Shown here: positions 34,370 through 41,353 of the stretch, piece after piece
Numbering within the stretch: position 1 is the stretch's first letter
Layout of the letters: each line of letters opens with the position of its first letter
From: an uncultured Clostridiaceae bacterium
Lineage (GTDB): Bacteria; Bacillota; Clostridia; TANB77; CAG-508
Direction: 5' to 3'
Assembly (NCBI GenBank): GCA_930990125.1
Contig: CAKNOI010000010.1
Location: 1-41,353 of the forward strand
DNA: 41,353 nt
Position numbers and translations under genes: made by a program
Notes under the pieces: model-generated
Databases searched by the model: none
Told to the model about the DNA's origin: nothing
Seen by the model: the letters and a program-made list of their open reading frames with translations, nothing else

Positions 34370-34909
34370 TTAAACTCTAAAAGGCATTCCAAGAAGACTT
34401 AATAATTCCTTTGCTTCTTCATCTGTATTAGCAGATGTTACAAAAATAATATCCATTCCTCTTAATTTATCTACTTTATCGTATTCAATTTCTGGGAATA
34501 TTAATTGTTCTTTAATACCCATTGAATAATTTCCTCTTCCATCAAAAGAATTGCTAGATACTCCTCTAAAATCTCTTACTCTTGGAAGTGCAACATTAAA
34601 TAGTTTTAATGCAAAATCATACATTTTTCCTTTTCTTAATGTTACTTTGCATCCTACATTTACATTTTCTCTTAATTTAAAAGCTGCAATTGCTTTTTTG
34701 GATTTTGTAATAATTGGTTTTTGTCCAGTAATAATCATAACATCATTAATAGCATTATCTAATGATTTAGGATTATCTTTAATATCACCAAGCCCAATAT
34801 TAATTACTATTTTTTCTAATCTAGGTACTTGCATAACAGATTTATAATTGAATTTTTTCATTAATGCTGGGACTACTTCTTTTTCATATTTTTCTCTTAA
34901 TATTTCCAT
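34370..34909 (-). CDS. rplE: 50S ribosomal protein L5 (uL5)
   Basis: 179 aa. It has the L5 signature [17 protein letters not shown] and the C-terminal [19 protein letters not shown]5 joins 5S rRNA to the large subunit and touches P-site tRNA. Its stop is 22 bases before the chosen rpsN start. Confidence 0.99.
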   Translation of the reverse strand: MEILREKYEKEVVPALMKKFNYKSVMQVPRLEKIVINIGLGDIKDNPKSLDNAINDVMIITGQKPIITKSKKAIAAFKLRENVNVGCKVTLRKGKMYDFALKLFNVALPRVRDFRGVSSNSFDGRGNYSMGIKEQLIFPEIEYDKVDKLRGMDIIFVTSANTDEEAKELLSLLGMPFRV

Positions 34910-34941
34910 GATTTAACCCCTTAGGTCCTCCTTCCTTTTTC

Positions 34942-35250
34942 TTATTTTAGGTTAGCACCGCATTTTTTACAAATACGTACTTTTTCGTCTTTTTCTAATT
35001 TATAACCTACTCTAGTAGCCTTTCCACATTTAGGGCATACTACATTTGCTTTACTGCTATGAATAGCACACTCTACTGGGATAATTCCACCTTCTTCTCC
35101 TTGTTTTCTAGGTTTAACATGTTTTTTACGAATGTTAACACCTTTTACAATGATTTTTTCTGTTTTTGGTATTACTTCTAATACTTCACCTGTTTTTCCT
35201 TTATCGTTTCCTGCTAAAATTTTAACAGTATCACCTTTTTTGATTCTCAT
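34942..35250 (-). CDS. rplX: 50S ribosomal protein L24 (uL24)
   Basis: 102 aa. The KOW motif is at the N terminus (KGDTVKILAGNDKGKTGEV). The C terminus has a zinc-ribbon pair, CPKC and CKKC, as in many Firmicutes. L24 initiates 50S assembly by binding 23S domain I. Confidence 0.99.
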   Translation of the reverse strand: MRIKKGDTVKILAGNDKGKTGEVLEVIPKTEKIIVKGVNIRKKHVKPRKQGEEGGIIPVECAIHSSKANVVCPKCGKATRVGYKLEKDEKVRICKKCGANLK

Positions 35251-35288
35251 TTACTTTTTCGCCTCCTTTTTTACTTGGTAGAAATTTT

Positions 35289-35657
35289 TTATAGAACTTC
35301 TGGAGCTAAAGATAGGATTTTCATATAATCGCCATCTCTTAATTCTCTTGCAACAGGTCCAAAAATACGTGTTCCTTTTGGTGTTTTATCTTCACGTATA
35401 ATAACTGCTGCATTTTCGTCAAATCTAAGATAAGATCCATCTGCTCTTTTAATTGGCTTCTTTGTTCTTACGACAACGGCTTTTACAACATCACCTTTTT
35501 TTACAACACCACCTGGTATTGCTGTTTTTACAGAAGCTACAATAATATCACCAATTCCGGCATATTTTCTATAAGAACCACCAAGGCAACGGATACACAT
35601 AATCTCTCTTGCACCAGTATTATCAGCGACTTTTAATATTGATTGTTGTTGTACCAC
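35289..35657 (-). CDS. rplN: 50S ribosomal protein L14 (uL14)
   Basis: 122 aa. It starts [19 protein letters not shown] and ends SLAPEVL, the family consensus. L14 sits at the subunit interface and makes bridges B5 and B8; it is also the RsfS silencing site. Confidence 0.99.
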   Translation of the reverse strand: MVQQQSILKVADNTGAREIMCIRCLGGSYRKYAGIGDIIVASVKTAIPGGVVKKGDVVKAVVVRTKKPIKRADGSYLRFDENAAVIIREDKTPKGTRIFGPVARELRDGDYMKILSLAPEVL

Positions 35658-35700
35658 TTTTTTTTCCTCCTTTTTATAAAGCTTCCCATTTTAAAACATC

Positions 35701-35961
35701 TTATTTAATAACTGCCTTTTCCATAATTTCTACAACTCTCCATCTTTTATCTTTAGAAAGAGGTCTTGTTTCCATTACTTTTACTTTATCTCCTACTTGG
35801 CATTTATTTTCTTCGTCATGTGCTTTTAATTTATATGTTCTTTTTACGATTTTTCCATATTTTTGATGTCTTACACTGTTTTCTACTGCTACTACAACAG
35901 TTTTATCCATCTTGTCAGAAGTAACAGTTCCAACTAAAACTTTACGTAAATTTCTTTCCAT
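35701..35961 (-). CDS. rpsQ: 30S ribosomal protein S17 (uS17)
   Basis: 86 aa OB-fold protein. It has [19 protein letters not shown] and the C-terminal [19 protein letters not shown]. It binds 16S helices 7 and 11 as a primary assembly protein. Confidence 0.99.
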   Translation of the reverse strand: MERNLRKVLVGTVTSDKMDKTVVVAVENSVRHQKYGKIVKRTYKLKAHDEENKCQVGDKVKVMETRPLSKDKRWRVVEIMEKAVIK

Positions 35962-36014
35962 GATTTACTCCTTTCTTTGAAGTTTTTCTTTTCTTCTTTC
36001 TACTAGATAAAGAA

Positions 36015-36218
36015 TTATTCTGCTTGCTCTTTTAGTTCTCTTTCTCTTAGAACTGTTTTAATTCTTGCAATATCTTTTTTTACAGTTTTAATTTTCATTG
36101 GATTATCTAATCCATTGGTAGCTAAACTAAATCTTAATTTAAATAACTCAGACTTTAGTTCTGTTAATTCTTTTTCTAGCTCTGGTGAAGACATTTCTTT
36201 TATTTTACTAATCTTCAT
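36015..36218 (-). CDS. rpmC: 50S ribosomal protein L29 (uL29)
   Basis: 67 aa from ATG 36218 ([18 protein letters not shown]), with AGGTGG about 9 bases upstream. GTG codons 12 bases earlier are less likely starts. It overlaps the rplP stop by 11 bases, which implies translational coupling. L29 lies by the tunnel exit and helps dock trigger factor and SRP. Confidence 0.98.
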   Translation of the reverse strand: MKISKIKEMSSPELEKELTELKSELFKLRFSLATNGLDNPMKIKTVKKDIARIKTVLRERELKEQAE

Positions 36219-36651
36219 CCTTATCACCACCTACTGTTACAGTTTCTTTTGCTACAAATTTACATTTTACAGATAATTTGTTAGCAGCAAGTCTTAATGC
36301 TTCTTTTGCTGTTTCTTCTGGAATTCCTCCAATTTCAAACATTACTCTACCTGGTTTTACGGCAGCCACCCAATATTCTACAGCACCTTTTCCTTTACCC
36401 ATACGAGTACCAATAGGTTTTGTAGTCATTGGTTTATCTGGGAATATTTTAATCCAAACTTGACCGCCTCTTTTGATATAACGAGTCATAGCAACACGGG
36501 CAGCTTCAATTTGGTTTCCAGTGATTAATCCAGCCTCTATAGCTTGTAATCCATATTCACCATCTGTAATGCGATTTCCTCTTGTTGCTTTTCCTCTATT
36601 TCTACCTTTTTGCATTTTTCTATATTTTGTTCTTTTTGGCATTAATGGCAT
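36208..36651 (-). CDS. rplP: 50S ribosomal protein L16 (uL16)
   Basis: 147 aa. It starts [20 protein letters not shown] and carries [13 protein letters not shown] and the loop [18 protein letters not shown] near the peptidyl transferase centre. The ATG overlaps the rpsC stop (TAATG). It is a late assembly protein, close to A-site tRNA. Confidence 0.99.
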   Translation of the reverse strand: MPLMPKRTKYRKMQKGRNRGKATRGNRITDGEYGLQAIEAGLITGNQIEAARVAMTRYIKRGGQVWIKIFPDKPMTTKPIGTRMGKGKGAVEYWVAAVKPGRVMFEIGGIPEETAKEALRLAANKLSVKCKFVAKETVTVGGDKDED

Positions 36652-37313
36652 TATGCTTCTCCTCCTTCCACTTTTTTATTTTTCGTAGGAAGAACTTCTC
36701 CTTTATAAATCCATACTTTAACACCGATTTTTCCATAAGTAGTATCTGCTTCTGCAAATCCATAATCAATGTCAGCTCTTAATGTTTGAAGTGGTATGGT
36801 ACCTTCTTTGTAAAACTCGGTTCTTGCCATATCAGCTCCTCCAAGTCTTCCAGATACAGAAGTTTTAATACCAAGAGCTCCTGCTTTCATTGTTTTTTGC
36901 ATACATTGTTTCATAGCACGTCTAAAAGAAATTCTTCTTTCTAATTGTCCTGCAATGTTTTCTGCAACTAGTTGAGCATCTAGGTCAATATTCTTTACCT
37001 CTACAATATTTAAGTTTACTTCTTTTCCTATCATTTTTTGTAATTCTGCTTTTAAGCTTTCTGCAAAATTTCCGCCTTTTCCTATTACTAGACCTGGTTT
37101 TGCAGTATATACATTTATTTTAACAAACTTAGCTGTTCTTTCAATTTCAATTTTTGAAATACCGCTAGCATATAACTTTTTCTTAACATATTCACGGATT
37201 TTGTGGTCTTCTACTAGGTAATCTGCAAAATGTTTAGAATCTGCATACCATTTTGAATTCCAATCTTTAATCACTCCCACTCTTAATCCATGTGGATGCA
37301 TTTTTTGTCCCAT
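36651..37313 (-). CDS. rpsC: 30S ribosomal protein S3 (uS3)
   Basis: 220 aa. The KH domain carries [20 protein letters not shown]. The C-terminal domain has [20 protein letters not shown]3 lines the mRNA entry site. The length matches Firmicutes homologues. Confidence 0.99.
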   Translation of the reverse strand: MGQKMHPHGLRVGVIKDWNSKWYADSKHFADYLVEDHKIREYVKKKLYASGISKIEIERTAKFVKINVYTAKPGLVIGKGGNFAESLKAELQKMIGKEVNLNIVEVKNIDLDAQLVAENIAGQLERRISFRRAMKQCMQKTMKAGALGIKTSVSGRLGGADMARTEFYKEGTIPLQTLRADIDYGFAEADTTYGKIGVKVWIYKGEVLPTKNKKVEGGEA

Positions 37314-37332
37314 TTTTTAAAATCCTCCTTTC

Positions 37333-37698
37333 TTATACTCTCTCTTTGAGTACGATAGTAATATGACTGGTTCTTTTTCTAATACGTACTGCAGAACCTT
37401 TTGCAGCAGGTCTTATTCTTTTTAAAGTTGGACCTTGGTTTGCATAAATTTCTGCAACATATAAATTTTCCATTTTCATGTGATGGTTATTTTCAGCATT
37501 AGCAATAGCTGATTTTAATAACTTTTCAATTATTTCAGATGAAGCTTTTGGTGTAAATTTCACAATTGCTAAAGCCTCATTTACATTTTTTCCTCTTATT
37601 AAATCTGCTACAATCTTAACTTTTCTTGAAGAAATTCTAGCATATCTTAAGATTGCTCTTGCTTCAGGAACTGCATTTTTTACTTCTGCTTTTTCCAC
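37333..37698 (-). CDS. rplV: 50S ribosomal protein L22 (uL22)
   Basis: 121 aa. The core has [20 protein letters not shown]. The tunnel beta-hairpin includes [20 protein letters not shown], where macrolide-resistance changes map in other species; no deletion is seen. A short N-terminal extension ([14 protein letters not shown]) is normal for Clostridia. Confidence 0.99.
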   Translation of the reverse strand: MEKAEVKNAVPEARAILRYARISSRKVKIVADLIRGKNVNEALAIVKFTPKASSEIIEKLLKSAIANAENNHHMKMENLYVAEIYANQGPTLKRIRPAAKGSAVRIRKRTSHITIVLKERV

Positions 37699-37727
37699 TT
37701 TACTTTCCCTCCTTATTTGTCTTTTCT

Positions 37728-38009
37728 TTATTTCTTAACGGTTGTTGCTTTTTCTCCAGCATGACCTTTAAATGTTCTTGTAGGAGCAAATTCACCTAAT
37801 TTATGTCCTATCATTTCTTCTGTAATATAAATAGGTACATGTTTTCTACCATCATGAACAGCTATGGTATGACCAACCATTTGTGGATAAATAGTAGAAG
37901 CTCTAGACCATGTTTTTAATACTTCTTTCTTTCCGCTTTCATTCATTGCTTCTATTCTCTTTAATAATTCAGGTGCAACAAATGGTTTTTTCTTACTTGA
38001 TCTTGACAT
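37728..38009 (-). CDS. rpsS: 30S ribosomal protein S19 (uS19)
   Basis: 93 aa. [18 protein letters not shown] and the block [19 protein letters not shown] are canonical. S19 is in the 30S head near the A-site finger bridge. Confidence 0.99.
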   Translation of the reverse strand: MSRSSKKKPFVAPELLKRIEAMNESGKKEVLKTWSRASTIYPQMVGHTIAVHDGRKHVPIYITEEMIGHKLGEFAPTRTFKGHAGEKATTVKK

Positions 38010-38029
38010 ATTTTTTTCCTCCCTTCAGA

Positions 38030-38857
38030 CTATTTTCTTCTCTTTACTATATATTTGTTTGTTCTGTGATTTCTCTTTCTTGTCTTGTATCCAAGAGCTG
38101 GTTTGCCCCAAGGTGTTAATGGACCTGCGTGTCCTACAGGAGCTCTACCTTCACCACCACCATGTGGGTGATCTACTGGGTTCATAACAGAACCTCTAAC
38201 AGTTGGGCGAATACCCATATGTCTTGTTCTTCCTGCTTTACCAATTTTAACATTTTCATGGTCTGCATTTCCTACAGTACCAATTGTTGCTCTACATTTA
38301 CTTAAAATTAAACGCATTTCTCCAGATGGTAATCTTACATGTGCATATTTTCCTTCTTTTGCCATTAATTGTGCTTCTTGTCCTGCACTTCTTACTAATT
38401 TTCCACCTTGGCCTGGATGTAATTCAATATTATGAATCATAGTACCTACTGGAATAGAATCGATTGGCATACTATTTCCTGGTTTAATATCAACTCTTTC
38501 TCCAGAAATAACTTTATCGCCATCTTTTAATCCTACTGGTGCTAAAATATATGCTTTTTCTCCATCTTCATATTGAATCAAAGCAATATTAGCACTTCTG
38601 TTTGGATCGTATTCAATACCAATAACAGTTGCTTCCATATTATCTTTCATACGTTTAAAATCAATAATTCTGTATTTTTGTCTGTTTCCTCCACCTTGAT
38701 GTCTTACGGTAATTCTTCCATAAGAGTTTCTTCCTGCATTCTTTTTCTTTTTAGCAAGTAAAGATTTTTCAGGAGTTTTTTTGGTGATTTCTGAAAAGTC
38801 AGAAACGGTCATATGTCTTGTAGATGGAGTATATGCTTTATAATGTTTCATTCCCAT
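38030..38857 (-). CDS. rplB: 50S ribosomal protein L2 (uL2)
   Basis: 275 aa. RNA-binding blocks include [19 protein letters not shown]. The C-terminal [17 protein letters not shown] holds the conserved histidine near the peptidyl transferase centre. L2 is needed for subunit joining. Confidence 0.99.
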   Translation of the reverse strand: MGMKHYKAYTPSTRHMTVSDFSEITKKTPEKSLLAKKKKNAGRNSYGRITVRHQGGGNRQKYRIIDFKRMKDNMEATVIGIEYDPNRSANIALIQYEDGEKAYILAPVGLKDGDKVISGERVDIKPGNSMPIDSIPVGTMIHNIELHPGQGGKLVRSAGQEAQLMAKEGKYAHVRLPSGEMRLILSKCRATIGTVGNADHENVKIGKAGRTRHMGIRPTVRGSVMNPVDHPHGGGEGRAPVGHAGPLTPWGKPALGYKTRKRNHRTNKYIVKRRK

Positions 38858-38915
38858 TTTAAAATTCTCTCCTTTATATTTATTTTCCTAGTTTTTTCTA
38901 GATAATTTTTTGCTT

Positions 38916-39263
38916 CTAAGCTCCCATAAATTCATCAATAGAATCTTTGTATTTCTTAGAAACTTTTACTTCTTTTCCACCTTTTGCAAGGTAGGTTTTT
39001 TCGCTTACATTGGTATCTATGGTAACAATAGCTTTTTTCCAGCTAGATGTCATTCCTACATTTCTACCAACTCTTTTTTGTTTTCCTTTCACATGTACGG
39101 TATTTACTGCTAATACCTTTACATTAAATAATTTTTCTACTGCTCTTGCAATGTCTACTTTTGTAGCTTTTTTATTTACTTCAAAAGTATATTTGCCATC
39201 TTGTAATCCTTCGCTACTTCTTTCGGTAACGATTGGTCTTATTATAATATCTTCTGGTAACAT
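38916..39263 (-). CDS. rplW: 50S ribosomal protein L23 (uL23)
   Basis: 115 aa. It starts MLPEDIIIRPIVTERSSEG and has the tunnel-exit loop with KGKQKRVGRNVGMTSSWKKA. It is the docking site for trigger factor and SRP. Its tail is about 15 residues longer than in Bacillus. It starts two bases after rplD. Confidence 0.98.
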   Translation of the reverse strand: MLPEDIIIRPIVTERSSEGLQDGKYTFEVNKKATKVDIARAVEKLFNVKVLAVNTVHVKGKQKRVGRNVGMTSSWKKAIVTIDTNVSEKTYLAKGGKEVKVSKKYKDSIDEFMGA

Positions 39264-39264
39264 C

Positions 39265-39888
<624 letters not shown>

Positions 39889-39906
39889 CTTTTTCTTCCT
39901 CCTTCC

Positions 39907-40539
39907 TTACGCTCTTTTTGCAGCAGATTTTATCTTTAAGATAGCTCCTTTATTTCCTGGAACACTGCCTTTTACTAAAATAACATTTTTGTCCATATCT
40001 ACACGAACAACATCTAAGTTTTGAATTGTTACTGTTGCTACCCCCATATGTCCTGGTAGTTTCTTTCCTTTGAATACTCTACCTGGTGTAGAAGTAGATC
40101 CCATAGAACCTGGTCTTCTGTGATACATAGAACCATGTCCCATTGGTCCTCTAGATTGACCATGACGTTTAATAACACCTTGGAATCCTTTTCCTTTTGT
40201 GATTCCTTGTACGTCAATTTTATCTCCTGCTACAAACACGTCTGCTTTAATTTCGTCTCCTACTTTTAAATTTTGTGCATCATCTAATTTGAATTCTCTT
40301 AAATGTTTTTTGTTTGCAACATTTGCTTTTGCAAAATGACCTTTTTCAGGTTTGTTCATTTTCTTTTCTTTTACATCGCCAAATCCTAATTGTACAGCAC
40401 TGTATCCGTCTGTTTCTACAGTTTTTACTTGTGCTACAACACAAGGACCAGCTTCTATAACTGTTACAGGAATTACGTTTCCTTTTTCATCAAAAATTTG
40501 TGTCATTCCTACTTTTTTTCCTATAATTCCTTTTTTCAT
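39907..40539 (-). CDS. rplC: 50S ribosomal protein L3 (uL3)
   Basis: 210 aa. It starts [20 protein letters not shown]. The central extension with [19 protein letters not shown] reaches the peptidyl transferase centre and includes the glutamine-type methylation context. L3 starts 50S assembly. Confidence 0.99.
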   Translation of the reverse strand: MKKGIIGKKVGMTQIFDEKGNVIPVTVIEAGPCVVAQVKTVETDGYSAVQLGFGDVKEKKMNKPEKGHFAKANVANKKHLREFKLDDAQNLKVGDEIKADVFVAGDKIDVQGITKGKGFQGVIKRHGQSRGPMGHGSMYHRRPGSMGSTSTPGRVFKGKKLPGHMGVATVTIQNLDVVRVDMDKNVILVKGSVPGNKGAILKIKSAAKRA

Positions 40540-40611
40540 TTTCTTTCCTCCTAACTATTGGCTGACGGTTTTTTACCACCACCAGCTTGGTTTTGATTTT
40601 TTAAACTTAAC

Positions 40612-40938
40612 TTATAATTTGATTTCAATATCTACACCAGCTGGTAAATCTAATTTCATTAGACTATCTACTGTTTTTTGTGTTGGATAAAGAATATCGA
40701 TAACTCTTTTATGGGTTCTCATTTCAAATTGTTCTCTTGCATCTTTATGTTTGTGTGGAGAACGTAAAATAGTTACAATCTCTTTTTCTGTTGGTAGTGG
40801 AATAGGACCTGAAACTTTAGCTCCTGTTTTTTTAGCAGTATCTACTATTTTCTCAGCAGACTGTTCTAAAACAACATGATCATAAGCTTTTAATCTTATT
40901 CTGATTTTTTCACTTCCTACAACATTTGATTTTGCCAT
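40612..40938 (-). CDS. rpsJ: 30S ribosomal protein S10 (uS10)
   Basis: 108 aa, about six residues longer at the N terminus than usual ([20 protein letters not shown]). It carries [19 protein letters not shown] and ends [13 protein letters not shown]10 (NusE) also works in antitermination with NusB. GGAGGG lies about 8 bases before the ATG. It is the first gene of the S10-spc block. Confidence 0.99.
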   Translation of the reverse strand: MAKSNVVGSEKIRIRLKAYDHVVLEQSAEKIVDTAKKTGAKVSGPIPLPTEKEIVTILRSPHKHKDAREQFEMRTHKRVIDILYPTQKTVDSLMKLDLPAGVDIEIKL

Positions 40939-40964
40939 AGTAATTTCCCTCCTTAAAATAAAAT

Positions 40965-41163
40965 GTACCTAGGCAAGTTATAAACGCACCCTGGTGTTTT
41001 GTCTACTACCAATAAAAAACCTCAAGTGTGCATGAAAATACTTGAGATAAGTGCTTTTTTATTTAACTTACCGCCTGGTCATAGCCACGACATACTCCGT
41101 AAGAGTTCCCTCCATATATTGCTATATGTAGCCACATCTTACTTCATCGCAAAATTCATGCGG
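40965..41163 (-). ncRNA. S10 operon leader RNA, probable ribosomal-protein (L4-type) control element
   Basis: About 200 bases separate the promoter from rpsJ and fold strongly. GTAAGA pairs with TCTTAC (41142-41137 with 41104-41099), enclosing a perfect hairpin CATATA-GCAA-TATATG (41128-41113). An outer ACCGC/GCGGT pairing (41164-41160 with 41074-41070) may close it. A terminator hairpin follows. This is the layout of an attenuated autoregulated leader. L4 is the known regulator of S10 leaders, so it is the natural candidate ligand; I did not verify a family match. Confidence 0.6.
41013..41046 (-). terminator. Attenuator in the S10 leader
   Basis: The stem CTCAAGT/ACTTGAG (41046-41040 with 41027-41021) with a 12-base loop is followed by GTTTTTTATT, about 75 bases before rpsJ. 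It stands between the S10 promoter and its first gene, so it must be regulated read-through. Confidence 0.82.
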
Positions 41164-41167
41164 TATT

Positions 41168-41196
41168 ATTATATAACGCCCCACAGCAAATGTCAA
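41168..41196 (-). promoter_or_regulatory. Sigma-A promoter of the S10-spc ribosomal operon
   Basis: Perfect consensus on the minus strand: TTGACA (41196-41191), 17 bases, TATAAT (41173-41168). The start of transcription should be near 41161. Confidence 0.92.
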
Positions 41197-41209
41197 GCAG
41201 TTTTTGGAA

Positions 41210-41248
41210 AATCGGTCAAATTAATTTTTTGAAGATTTTGACCAGATT
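41210..41248. repeat. Inverted repeat upstream of the S10 promoter
   Basis: AATC-GGTCAAA (41210-41220) pairs with TTTGACC-(A)-GATT (41237-41248): 11 bp with one bulged base and a 16-base loop. It lies 14 to 52 bases upstream of the -35. On the minus strand GATTTTCC follows, a weak U tract, so it may end a gene beyond the window, or bind a regulator. Confidence 0.45.
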
Positions 41249-41280
41249 ACCTGAGGCAAACTCCATAGAGAAAAAGCGAA

Positions 41281-41300
41281 GTACCACAATGAAGTGGCAC
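41281..41300. repeat. Second short inverted repeat near the right edge
   Basis: GTACCAC (41281-41287) and GTGGCAC (41294-41300) pair, with one G-T, around AATGAA. On the minus strand the stem is followed by TTCGCTTTTTC. This could be the terminator of a gene outside the window. I see no coding frame with conserved features in 41197-41353. Confidence 0.4.
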
Positions 41301-41353
41301 GGGAATTTGACAGTTAATTAAATACAAAATTGATATAAGCATTGACAGTGCTT

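Overview
The window is low-GC DNA from an endospore-forming member of the Clostridia (Firmicutes), probably an uncultured gut-type lineage. The lineage call rests on the complete spoIIA operon with spoIID and spoIIQ beside it, a spoVT gene, a T-box in front of valS, zinc-type S14, S4 and L36, and the standard Firmicutes order of S10-spc-alpha ribosomal genes. Every gene I can support lies on the minus strand, so transcription runs from high to low coordinates throughout. I see no phage, IS element or CRISPR array.

Right part (41353 to 23093): a strong promoter and a structured leader with an attenuator drive rpsJ-rplC-rplD-rplW-rplB-rpsS-rplV-rpsC-rplP-rpmC-rpsQ-rplN-rplX-rplE-rpsN-rpsH-rplF-rplR-rpsE-rplO-secY. 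rpmD (L30) is missing between rpsE and rplO. After secY there is a terminator, then a three-gene cassette of unknown membrane proteins (30320 to 28431) with its own promoter and terminator, then adk-map with its own promoter. A new promoter inside the 3' end of map drives infA-rpmJ. A 191-base, strongly folded spacer follows before rpsM-rpsK-rpsD-rpoA-rplQ.

Middle (22955 to 8522): metK; a short membrane protein with half a glycosyltransferase-like fold; a tight operon recD2-comFC-KAP P-loop NTPase-large membrane-anchored ectodomain protein; spoVT behind a sigma-G-type promoter; recG with its frame broken near the N terminus; a GH13 alpha-glycosidase; a tiny membrane protein; and a LacX-type aldose epimerase. 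A remnant of an XRE-family regulator lies between the epimerase and valS.

Left part (8243 to 1): the valS T-box and valS, then spoIIAA-spoIIAB-sigF-spoIID-spoIIQ and an S41 C-terminal processing protease, and finally a tRNA-Val(UAC) cut by the window edge. Two Spo0A-box matches precede spoIIAA, and a sigma-F-type promoter precedes spoIIQ, so the cluster seems wired for the early forespore cascade. However, sigF carries one extra base that breaks its frame after about 38 codons, and recG carries a similar +1 defect. Whether these are sequencing errors, true mutations or recoding cannot be decided from the sequence alone.

The least explained loci are the KAP NTPase/ectodomain pair, the secY-adk membrane cassette, and the folded RNA before rpsM.
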